Shown: positions 1-5,810, numbered from the stretch's first letter. The stretch: 5,823 bases of DNA from Cyanobacteriota bacterium (GCA_027483425.1 JAIXUR010000547.1:1-5823), one strand, 5' to 3'. A program made the numbers and translations. Notes: generated by a model from the sequence alone, not told the origin.

Positions 1-935
1 CTACTGATTCCAACGATTCCAGATCTCAGGCGCTCAGCGCCCTATCGAGCGGGCTGGCGGATGCGGTGGCGGCGATCGCACCCACCCTGGTCGCCGTCAA
101 AGGCCGTCGCCGCTTTGCCTACAGCGGCCTTCACTGGCAGCCGGGGGTGATCGTTACCGCCGACTACGGCCTGGGCCGCTCAGGCCAGCTCACCCTCACC
201 CTGCCCGATGGCAACGTGGTCGAGGCCGAGGTGTCTGGCCGCGACAGCGCCCTCGAATTGGCCGTGATTCGCCTCGATCGCACCGACCTGCCTGTGCCCA
301 CCACCAGCGAGGGTGCAGACCTGAAAGTAGGGCATGTGGTCTTGGCGGTGGGCCAGTCTTGGGACTACGGGGTGAGCGCCAGCCTGGGCCTGCTGGGCAA
401 CCTGGGGGGCCCGTGGCAGACCTCCCAGGGGCGGGCGATCGATCGCCTGATTCGCCCCGATGTGACCCTTCCCCCCGATCTGCTGGGGGGGGCCTTGGTC
501 GATACCGCAGGGCGCGTCTTGGGCATCAACCTCAACGGGCCGCGCCACCGGGTGGTAACCCTGCCCGCCGCCAATGTGGACCGCATCGTCAACACCCTGC
601 TAGAGCGGGGCAGCCTCAGTCGGGGCTACCTGGGGGTGGGCCTCCAGCCCGTGGCCCTGCCCGCTACCCTCCGCCATACCCTAGAACTAGCGGAGGCGGT
701 GGGCCTGCTGGTGGTCAGCGTCGAGGCCGAGGGGCCAGCGGAGCAGGCGGGCCTGCTGCTGGGCGATCTGCTGCTGGCGGTGAATGGCCAGGCGGTGGGC
801 AATCTCCAGGCGGTCTACGGACATTTAGAGGCCAGCGCCATCGGTCAGCCGGTGTTGCTGCACCTGGTGCGGGGTGGCCAGCCCATGGATCTCACCGTGA
901 CCGTGGGGGAGCAGCCCCAGGGAGGGGCGCGATGA
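1..935 (+). CDS. HtrA/trypsin-like PDZ pseudoprotease (5' partial)
   Basis: The reading frame is open from base 3 and has no ATG, GTG or TTG before a GTG at 66. The residues before that GTG (LSSGLADAVAAIAPTLVAV) resemble the helix that precedes the trypsin fold in HtrA proteins, so the true start is probably upstream of the window. Counting from the GTG as residue 1: a trypsin-like double barrel at about 1-180, then a PDZ domain at about 187-283 (YLGV, then GPAEQAGL-GD-LLAVNG). The fold markers are kept (GVIVT, VGHVVLAVGQ, GRVLGIN), but the catalytic positions are changed. The His of TNAH aligns with Tyr34 (TADY, codon 165-167), the Asp of DLAL with Glu64 (LELAVI, codon 255-257), and the Ser of GNSGGPL with Leu140 (DLLGGAL, codon 483-485). 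I infer a non-catalytic binding protein. It overlaps the next gene by 4 bases. Alternative: a degenerate paralogue, but the frame is intact. Confidence 0.85.
   Translation, partial: TDSNDSRSQALSALSSGLADAVAAIAPTLVAVKGRRRFAYSGLHWQPGVIVTADYGLGRSGQLTLTLPDGNVVEAEVSGRDSALELAVIRLDRTDLPVPTTSEGADLKVGHVVLAVGQSWDYGVSASLGLLGNLGGPWQTSQGRAIDRLIRPDVTLPPDLLGGALVDTAGRVLGINLNGPRHRVVTLPAANVDRIVNTLLERGSLSRGYLGVGLQPVALPATLRHTLELAEAVGLLVVSVEAEGPAEQAGLLLGDLLLAVNGQAVGNLQAVYGHLEASAIGQPVLLHLVRGGQPMDLTVTVGEQPQGGAR
921..925 (+). promoter_or_regulatory. Shine-Dalgarno site of the second protease-like gene
   Basis: GGAGG lies 6 bases before the ATG at 932, inside the end of the upstream gene. It supports 932 as the start and suggests translational coupling through the ATGA overlap. 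Confidence 0.6.
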
Positions 936-1804
936 ATGCCCCAATCAATGCTCCAATGCTGAGTCACGATTTGGCGGCGATCGCCCACCGCCTGCGACAA
1001 TCCACCGTGCTGATTCAAGGCCGCGCTGGCTCCATGGGCTCCGGAGTCGTTTGGGATGCCTCGGGCCTGATTGTCACCAACGCCCACGTGGTGACCCAGC
1101 GCCGGGCCTGGGTCACCCTGGCGCCGGGGCAGCGGCTCACCGCCCACCGGGTCGGCTACAACCAACGGTTAGATCTAGCGGCGCTGAAGATTGAGGCCTC
1201 GGGTCTAGAGTCGGCGCCGGTGGGCGATGCCAACGCCCTGCGCGTGGGTCAACTGGTGGTGGCGGTAGGCAATCCCGAGGGTCAGGCGGGGGCCACCTCC
1301 CTGGGTATTGTGGCCGCTAAACCGCCCATTCCCCGCTGGGTGCAGGCGGATATTGCCCTGGCTCCGGGCTACTCGGGTGGCCCCCTGGCGACCCTGGCGG
1401 GCGAGGTGGTCGGCCTCAATACGCTGATCGCCGCCGGTCGGGGCTACGCCATCCCCACTGCCCTGGTGCAGCGATTTCTGGGCCGCCAGCAGGATCAGCC
1501 CTACCTGGGGATCACGGTGCAACCACCGAGACCAACCGCTGAAGAAGGGGAATCGACCGCATGGTTGGTCACCCAGGTGGTGCCGGGTGGCCCGGCGGCC
1601 CAGGCGGGGTTAGTGGCGGGCGATCGCATTCTTGGCGTCCATGGCGTTCATGGGCGGCTATTTCGCCATCCCGGCGACCTGGGCGATTGGCTAGACTGTT
1701 GGGTACCCGGCCAGACCCTGGCGCTCCAGGTCAGCCACGGTGGGCAGAGGGTAGTATGTACTCTCACGGTGGGTCGGTCACCCTGGCAGGAGCAGGCGGC
1801 ATGA
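932..1804 (+). CDS. Compact HtrA-like serine protease with PDZ domain
   Basis: A 290-residue trypsin-like (S1C/HtrA family) peptidase. The frame continues upstream, but that part is a shadow of the preceding gene; the ATG at 932 has a good ribosome site and overlaps the previous stop. The protease domain covers about 15-182, with GSGVVWDASGLIVTNAHVV, RLDLAALK and PGYSGGPL. His52, Asp81 and Ser148 form an intact triad (codons 1085-1087, 1172-1174, 1373-1375). Tyr replaces the usual Asn before the catalytic Ser. A PDZ domain covers about 190-282 (YLGI, then GGPAAQAGLVAGDRILGV). There is no N-terminal hydrophobic stretch, so neither a signal peptide nor a membrane anchor; this is unlike typical periplasmic or thylakoid-lumen HtrA proteins, and the loops are short. 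I infer a cytoplasmic protease. It is coupled to the pseudoprotease upstream and the regulator downstream, which may be partners or substrates. Its substrate is unknown. Confidence 0.9.
   Translation: MNAPINAPMLSHDLAAIAHRLRQSTVLIQGRAGSMGSGVVWDASGLIVTNAHVVTQRRAWVTLAPGQRLTAHRVGYNQRLDLAALKIEASGLESAPVGDANALRVGQLVVAVGNPEGQAGATSLGIVAAKPPIPRWVQADIALAPGYSGGPLATLAGEVVGLNTLIAAGRGYAIPTALVQRFLGRQQDQPYLGITVQPPRPTAEEGESTAWLVTQVVPGGPAAQAGLVAGDRILGVHGVHGRLFRHPGDLGDWLDCWVPGQTLALQVSHGGQRVVCTLTVGRSPWQEQAA
1788..1792 (+). promoter_or_regulatory. Shine-Dalgarno site of the LuxR-type regulator gene
   Basis: AGGAG sits 8 bases before the ATG at 1801. It decides the start: the frame is open back to an ATG at 1561, but that segment lies wholly inside the protease PDZ domain. 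Confidence 0.6.
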
Positions 1805-2433
1805 GGCAGGTGCTAGTGATGAGCTCCTCGGCAATTACCCAGGCAGGGCTGGCCACGCTGATTACCGAAGAAAGCGACCAGTGGCAGGTGGTTGGGGCGG
1901 CCACTCAGCTCCGAGTTGGGCCTTGGCCAGCCCCCGCTGCCGACTGTGCCCTGGTGAGCTGGCCCCCCCTGGAGGACGGACGGCCTGATTTAGATCGCCT
2001 CAGCGACCTGTCGATACCAATGGTCGCGCTATTGGAGACCGGCAGCAACCTGGCCCTGCCCGAACTCTTGCACCATGGCCTGGCGGGGCTGCTGCCGGGC
2101 CAGGCCAACGGAGCAGACATTGTGGCGGCCCTGGAGGCCGCCGCAGCGGGCTTGATCGCCCTTCATCCGGCCCTGTTAGACAGTTTGCTAGCGGGGAATG
2201 GAGAGCGACCGCCTACTGCTCCCCTCGGCCAGGGAGAGGCCCTGACCCCACGGGAGGTCGAGGTCTTAGCCCTATTGGCGGAGGGGTTGAGCAATAAGGC
2301 CATTGCCCGCCGCCTGCACCTGTCGGATCACACGGTCAAGTACCACACCAGCGCGATCTTCGCCAAGCTCAACGTGTCTAGCCGCACCGAGGCGGCGATC
2401 GCCGGGGCGCGGGCCGGGCTAATTCTGCTGTGA
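1801..2433 (+). CDS. NarL/LuxR-type regulator with degenerate receiver
   Basis: A 210-residue DNA-binding protein. Residues 148-209 form a textbook GerE/LuxR helix-turn-helix: LTPREVEVLALLAEGLSNKAIA, then RLHLSDHTVKYHTSAIFAKL and RTEAA. Residues 1-125 align by eye with a CheY-like receiver (VLVMSSSAITQAGL where VLIVDDHPLVREGL is usual; later GLAGLLPGQA and AAAAGLIALHPAL). The acidic pair is Ser8-Ser9, the phosphoacceptor Asp is Ser53 (DCALVSW, codon 1957-1959), and the conserved Lys region reads LLPGQ. Phosphorylation is therefore unlikely. I infer an orphan regulator controlled by protein contact, a ligand or proteolysis. The gene overlaps the protease stop by ATGA, so the two are probably co-translated. 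No histidine kinase is visible in the window. The DNA target is unknown; it could regulate its own operon. Confidence 0.88.
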   Translation: MRQVLVMSSSAITQAGLATLITEESDQWQVVGAATQLRVGPWPAPAADCALVSWPPLEDGRPDLDRLSDLSIPMVALLETGSNLALPELLHHGLAGLLPGQANGADIVAALEAAAAGLIALHPALLDSLLAGNGERPPTAPLGQGEALTPREVEVLALLAEGLSNKAIARRLHLSDHTVKYHTSAIFAKLNVSSRTEAAIAGARAGLILL

Positions 2434-2474
2434 TCGGATGCATCGGCTGCGACCCCATGGAAATCCTGCCGAGC

Positions 2475-2630
2475 TTACCCAAATTTCTGCTTAGCGTCTT
2501 CGTAGACTGCGATGGTGATTTGGGTGAGGCCCTGGTCTTGGGCTGCTTTTTCAATTTTTTTGCGGGCGGCGGGGCGCACAAAAAAGGGAATTTCTTTTAA
2601 GCGGGCTTCGGCTTCGGGGGTCCATTCCAT
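2475..2630 (-). CDS. PCP_red-domain microprotein (51 aa)
   Basis: A short ORF starting at ATG (2628-2630) and ending TAA (2475-2477). It begins MEWTPEAEARLKEIPFFVRP, continues AARKKIEKAAQDQGLTQITI and ends YEDAKQKFG. This matches from memory the PCP_red domain (Pfam PF08369), the small C-terminal domain of the light-independent protochlorophyllide reductase subunit ChlB/BchB, with its hallmark W-x-x-E-A-E-x-x-L, IPFFVR and a late IT...AK segment. Here the domain is the entire protein; short stand-alone versions occur in cyanobacteria, with no firmly assigned function known to me. It starts 49 bases after the mutS2 stop, on the same strand, so it is probably co-transcribed. No strong Shine-Dalgarno is visible. 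It is convergent with the regulator gene, 41 bases apart. The bulk of the small domain is present, so I do not regard it as a broken ChlB. Confidence 0.87.
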   Translation of the reverse strand: MEWTPEAEARLKEIPFFVRPAARKKIEKAAQDQGLTQITIAVYEDAKQKFG

Positions 2631-2679
2631 AGATCGCGGTGCAGGGGTAGGTTGGGCTTCTTTAGAATATCAGGATGGG

Positions 2680-5154
2680 TTAAAGGTAGGCGACGGTGAC
2701 GCCGGTGCCGCCGTCGGCTTGGGCGGCGGGCTCGAACCGCTGGATCTGGGGGTGGCGTTTGAGGTAGTCGTGGACCCCCAGGCGCAGCTTGCCGGTGCCG
2801 TGGCCGTGGATAATCCACAGGGCACCGCTGCCCTTGGCGATCGCTTCCTCGAGCACCGACTCGGCTTCGGCGACCCGCATGCCCCGCAGGTTGATGGTGT
2901 TGCGGCTGGTGCGCAGGGCGGGGGCCGGGGGGGCGGCCTGGGCGGCGGGGACGGTGTCTACGGGCTTAGATTTGACCGGCACTTCGGCCTTTTCACCCCG
3001 CAGTGATTCAATATCCGCCAGGCTGACGGTGGTTTTCATCAGCCCAAAGCGCACGGTAATGCGGTGGTCGCTGTCCGGGGCGGTCAACACCTCGGCGGTT
3101 TGACCCAGGCTGGGAATGCGCACGCGATCGCCGACCCCTGGCCGATAGCCCGGTTTAGCGGGGGGCAAGGCTGTGGGCAGGTGGGTCTGGGCGATCGCAT
3201 CCACCGCCGCCGTGGCCCGCTGGGCCGCTTGGGCGGTGGGCTCGCCCTGCTGCAAGCGGCGAATCACCTGGGCAATGTCGCGCTTGGCCTCGGCGATCGC
3301 CTGCTGTACCGCCGCCTGCTGCTGGAGTTTGAGGTCCTGCTCGCGATCGCGCAGCAGGTCGGCCCGGCGCTGCACCTCGGCGTGGAGCTTTTCGGTCGCG
3401 GCCAACAGATCCGCCGCATCCTGGGAGCGGCCCTCCTGCTGGCGGCGCTGGGCCTCTAGGCCCGCAATCACGTGGTTGACATCGTCCTGGGAGCCGATGG
3501 CCATCAGGGCTGTCGCCTCATCCACCACGGCGGCATCGAGGCCCAGGCGGCGGGCAATGGCCAGGGCGTTGGATCGGCCTGGAATGCCCCACATCAGCCG
3601 GTAGGTGGGCGATAGCGTCGCTTCGTCAAACTCCACCGACGCATTTTCAAAGCGCGAGTCCTCGTACTTTAGGGCCTTGAGTTCACCGTAGTGGGTGGTG
3701 GCCATGGTCAGCCGAGCCCGGTTAGCCAGGTGCTTCAGCAGGGCAATGGCCAGGGCCGTGCCTTCGGTGGGGTCGGTGCCCGCGCCGACTTCGTCGAGGA
3801 GAACGAGGGTGTTGGAGGGGTGAGGGGGTGAGGGGGTGGTAGGCAGGGCTGATTCCCGTCCTTCAGACTCCTGACTCCTGACTCCTGACTCCTGCGCTCC
3901 TGACTCCTCAGCTCCCAGGGCCTCGAGAATGCGCCCAATCCGGCGAATGTGCCCCGAGAAGGTGGACAGGCTCTGCTCGATCGACTGTTCGTCGCCGATG
4001 TCGGCCAGGACCTGCTCAAACCAGGGTAGCTCAACGGGTTCGCGGGCAGGCACATAGAGGCCAGCACGGGCCATCATGGCGGCCAGGCCGAGGGTTTTGA
4101 GGGTCACGGTTTTGCCGCCGGTATTGGGGCCAGTGATTGCCACCACCCGCAGCTCGGGGCGAATCAGCAAATTGGTTGGCACCACCTCGGGGCCTTGCTC
4201 GTGGCGCTGTTGCCACACCAGCAGCGGGTGGCGCAGCTGGCGCAGGGTAGTCTGCTCGTGGGGGGCAATAAACCGGGGTGGGTTGGCGTCTAGCCAGAGG
4301 GAGTAGCGGGCGCGGGCATGGGCCAGATCGAGGGCGGTGACGACTGCCAGCAGATGGCTGAGGTCGTCGTAGACAGCGGCTACGGCCTCGCTGAGCTGGC
4401 GCAGAATGATCTCTTCTTCGGTTTTTTCCTGGCGCAGCAGTTGGCGCAGGCGGTTACCCAGTTCGACGACGGCCTGGGGTTCGATGTAGAGGGTGGCCCC
4501 GCTGGCTGAGGCGTCGTGGACAATGCCAGGCACGGCGTCTTTTTGGGGGGCTTTGACCGGCAGCACAAAGCGATCGCCCCGCTGGGTAATCAACAGCTCC
4601 TGCATGGCCCCGTTCTGGCGCTGCAAAATACGTTGTAGCCGCTGTTGAATATCTTGACGGGTGGCCTTGAGGCGATCGCGAAGGGCCCCCAGCTTAGGGC
4701 TGGCCCGGTCGGTCACATCGCCGCGATCGTCGATGCAGTGGTAGATCTGCTGCTCCAGGTCGGGGTGGGTGCGCAGCTCCTCCACCAGCCCTTGCAAGAC
4801 CGGCAGATCCTCCGGCGGTTGGGCATCGATGGTGCGGCGCAGCTGACGGGTGCCATTGAGGGTGGTGGCAATGGCCAGCAGCTCTTCGCCGCCCAGCAGC
4901 CCCTGGCGGTGGGCGCGCTCTACCGCCGCGCCAATGTCGCGAATGCCACCAAAGTTCAGGCCATTGTTATGATCTTCCAGCCAAGCCGCCTCCTGGGTTT
5001 CGGCCAGCAGCCCCAGGCTGGCAGCCTGGGAGTCGGGGGTCACCAAGCTTTGGGCGGCCAGGGTGCCTACCTTAGTGGCGGCAAAGGTAGACAGATGCTG
5101 GCACAGGCGAGGCCACTCCAGCAGGTTTAGGGTTTCGTGCTGAATCAACGACAA
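2680..5154 (-). CDS. mutS2: MutS2 family ATPase with Smr domain
   Basis: An 824-residue MutS2, near the usual family length of about 780-820. Order: N-terminal and core/clamp helices at about 1-325; ABC ATPase with Walker A GPNTGGKT (342-349), signature SLSTFSGH (395-402), Walker B LVLLDEVGAGTDPTEG (450-465) and THYGELK (487-493); a charged Gln/Arg-rich coiled coil at about 555-640; a small beta domain at about 668-720; and a C-terminal Smr domain at about 753-824 with HGHGTGKLR (783-791). Known family roles are suppressing homologous recombination and, in Bacillus, acting on collided ribosomes; which applies here is unknown. The start is TTG at 5154; a second TTG at 5146-5148 would give M-I-Q-H-E-T-L, which also fits the family. 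Oddities: residues about 414-447 are a repeat-derived insertion before Walker B, and the Smr motif usually read as LDLRG is INLRG (Asn755). Confidence 0.95.
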   Translation of the reverse strand: MSLIQHETLNLLEWPRLCQHLSTFAATKVGTLAAQSLVTPDSQAASLGLLAETQEAAWLEDHNNGLNFGGIRDIGAAVERAHRQGLLGGEELLAIATTLNGTRQLRRTIDAQPPEDLPVLQGLVEELRTHPDLEQQIYHCIDDRGDVTDRASPKLGALRDRLKATRQDIQQRLQRILQRQNGAMQELLITQRGDRFVLPVKAPQKDAVPGIVHDASASGATLYIEPQAVVELGNRLRQLLRQEKTEEEIILRQLSEAVAAVYDDLSHLLAVVTALDLAHARARYSLWLDANPPRFIAPHEQTTLRQLRHPLLVWQQRHEQGPEVVPTNLLIRPELRVVAITGPNTGGKTVTLKTLGLAAMMARAGLYVPAREPVELPWFEQVLADIGDEQSIEQSLSTFSGHIRRIGRILEALGAEESGAQESGVRSQESEGRESALPTTPSPPHPSNTLVLLDEVGAGTDPTEGTALAIALLKHLANRARLTMATTHYGELKALKYEDSRFENASVEFDEATLSPTYRLMWGIPGRSNALAIARRLGLDAAVVDEATALMAIGSQDDVNHVIAGLEAQRRQQEGRSQDAADLLAATEKLHAEVQRRADLLRDREQDLKLQQQAAVQQAIAEAKRDIAQVIRRLQQGEPTAQAAQRATAAVDAIAQTHLPTALPPAKPGYRPGVGDRVRIPSLGQTAEVLTAPDSDHRITVRFGLMKTTVSLADIESLRGEKAEVPVKSKPVDTVPAAQAAPPAPALRTSRNTINLRGMRVAEAESVLEEAIAKGSGALWIIHGHGTGKLRLGVHDYLKRHPQIQRFEPAAQADGGTGVTVAYL
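3818..3838. repeat. Octamer tandem repeat inside mutS2
   Basis: Two perfect copies of GGGTGAGG (3818-3825, 3826-3833) plus a partial third (GGGTG, 3834-3838). On the coding strand this gives the TPSPPHPS stretch just before Walker B of MutS2. It adjoins the heptamer repeat and belongs to the same low-complexity insertion. Confidence 0.75.
3866..3908. repeat. Heptamer tandem repeat (GACTCCT) inside mutS2
   Basis: Four perfect head-to-tail copies of GACTCCT lie at 3866-3893, then a degenerate 8-base unit (GCGCTCCT, 3894-3901), then a fifth perfect copy at 3902-3908. On the mutS2 coding strand the unit reads AGGAGTC; three units make seven codons, producing the periodic ESGAQESGVRSQES segment (residues about 417-430). 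In this orientation the repeat contains no stop in any frame, while the other strand would carry TGA. It resembles cyanobacterial short tandemly repeated repetitive (STRR) heptamers, which are usually intergenic. Confidence 0.85.
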
Positions 5155-5193
5155 ATCAGACAGGGGAATAGAGCTCTCTTAACGTACCTTTTC

Positions 5194-5199
5194 AGTATA
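5194..5199 (-). promoter_or_regulatory. Possible -10 box for mutS2
   Basis: On the minus strand this reads TATACT, a good sigma-70-type -10 hexamer about 40 bases upstream of the TTG start, implying a leader of roughly 30 bases. The expected -35 position holds no recognisable TTGACA-like hexamer, so the call rests on the -10 box and its location alone. Confidence 0.3.
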
Positions 5200-5214
5200 G
5201 AGAACATAGAGAAC
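5197..5214. repeat. Tandem 9-bp duplication (ATAGAGAAC x2)
   Basis: Two perfect adjacent copies, 5197-5205 and 5206-5214, immediately upstream of and touching the candidate mutS2 -10 box. It could be a recent small duplication or a paired binding site. Confidence 0.6.
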
Positions 5215-5277
5215 TCGGGCATCCACTTCCAGTCAGGATAGGTTTGGGAGGGGAGGCTCTCCGTACTTTGACGGATT

Positions 5278-5293
5278 TTTCCCAAGAGGGAAA
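5278..5293. other. Small inverted repeat TTTCCC-AAGA-GGGAAA
   Basis: A perfect 6-bp stem with a 4-base loop in the intergenic region. It is not followed by a T-run on the + strand, and the short T-tract is on the wrong side for a + strand terminator. On the minus strand TTTCCC is also not followed by a T-run. Function unknown. Confidence 0.35.
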
Positions 5294-5404
5294 CCCATAA
5301 AATCTAGAGTTCAATTTGGGTAAAGCTACGCAGCCTTCTTGTCCCCTCAGTTGTTAAGCCCTACTCAATAGTTGACTCTCCTGACCGGGTAGTGGGAACG
5401 CTAG

Positions 5405-5416
5405 AGACTATAGTCT
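5405..5416. promoter_or_regulatory. 12-bp perfect palindrome AGACTATAGTCT
   Basis: A perfect dyad about 110 bases upstream of the CBS-type ORF. It contains TATAGT, a possible -10-like hexamer, but the nearest TTGACT (5372-5377) is 31 bases away, too far for a normal promoter. It may be an operator or chance. Confidence 0.25.
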
Positions 5417-5528
5417 GGAATACCAATCCTGAGGATGCTGGGTTCGGGTGTAGCTGCTCTAAACACGTGAGCAATGTCCCCAGACTCGCCCACCACAAGC
5501 GTCCCCAGATGCTTCCTTTTCGCCGCCC

Positions 5529-5750
5529 ATGACTGTTGGAACCACCCGTCTGGTTCATGTCTACCCCCCTGACGTCCCATCTGTGATTGAGAACGACTTG
5601 GCCCCGTCATCGACAGCAACCATAGACCCATCGCCCTTGAGGGTAGAGGCGATGGACAGTCTACAGCGAGTTGTCGCGGCCATGGCCCAAACCCCAAAAA
5701 CCTACGCCCTGGTCTATCGAGACAATGCCCTGGTCGGCATTTTTAGCTAA
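5529..5750 (+). CDS. Short ORF with N-terminal half of a CBS domain
   Basis: A 73-residue ORF from ATG to TAA. Residues 1-32 are not recognised. Residues 33-73 (IDPSPLRVEAMDSLQRVVAA, then MAQTPKTYALVYRDNALVGI and FS) match the first beta-alpha-beta half of a CBS domain, as found at the N-terminus of many cyanobacterial CBS-PAS-GGDEF or histidine-kinase proteins, where GIFTERD normally follows. Here TAA comes right after GIFS. Neither reading through the stop nor removing one T from the run at 5740-5744 restores CBS-like sequence in the remaining 73 bases. It is most likely a truncated remnant, left by a deletion or rearrangement, though a genuine small protein cannot be excluded. No Shine-Dalgarno is apparent. 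Half a CBS domain would not be expected to bind nucleotide alone. Confidence 0.55.
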   Translation: MTVGTTRLVHVYPPDVPSVIENDLAPSSTATIDPSPLRVEAMDSLQRVVAAMAQTPKTYALVYRDNALVGIFS

Positions 5751-5768
5751 GCCAATGTTGCCCAGGCC

Positions 5769-5810
5769 CCGCCCTCCCAGGCTGACTTGCGCCAAGCCTC
5801 AGAGGGGCGG
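5769..5810 (+). terminator. Weak possible hairpin after the CBS-type ORF
   Basis: CCGCC (5769-5773) can pair with GGCGG (5806-5810), and the nested AGGCT (5779-5783) with AGCCT (5795-5799). The stem is interrupted and no T-run follows, so a rho-independent terminator is only a weak possibility. Confidence 0.2.

Larger units (their letters stand above)
5155..5528. other. Divergent intergenic region, no gene seen
   Basis: 374 bases between the mutS2 start and the CBS-type ORF, less GC-rich than its surroundings. I see no convincing protein: the minus-strand frames are short, with compositions unlike real proteins. It holds a candidate mutS2 promoter, a 9-bp tandem duplication and several small dyads listed separately. 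No tRNA, riboswitch or CRISPR structure is recognisable. Confidence 0.6.

Noticed and set aside
359..931. Upstream extension of the active protease frame
   Set aside because: Gly/Pro/Arg-rich out-of-frame reading of the pseudoprotease gene; the ATG at 932 has a ribosome site and the homology begins just after it.
1561..1800. Longer N-terminus for the LuxR-type regulator
   Set aside because: It lies entirely within the PDZ-coding region of the protease, with a Gly/Trp-rich shadow composition; 1801 has an AGGAG site and begins the receiver-like fold.
2512..3006. Plus-strand ORF across the PCP_red gene and the end of mutS2
   Set aside because: Antisense shadow of two well-supported minus-strand genes; its Gly/Val-rich content matches no family I know.
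3866..3908. Heptamer tract as a CRISPR array
   Set aside because: Units are 7 bases and directly adjacent, with no spacers; it lies in frame inside mutS2.
5268..5303. TTGACG ... TAAAAT as a plus-strand promoter
   Set aside because: The spacing between the hexamers is 24 bases, well outside 16-18, and nothing better lies at the right distance.
5361..5697. Two minus-strand ORFs over the intergenic region and CBS fragment
   Set aside because: Overlapping antisense frames with no recognisable motif and unlikely composition; the plus-strand CBS similarity explains the coding signal.
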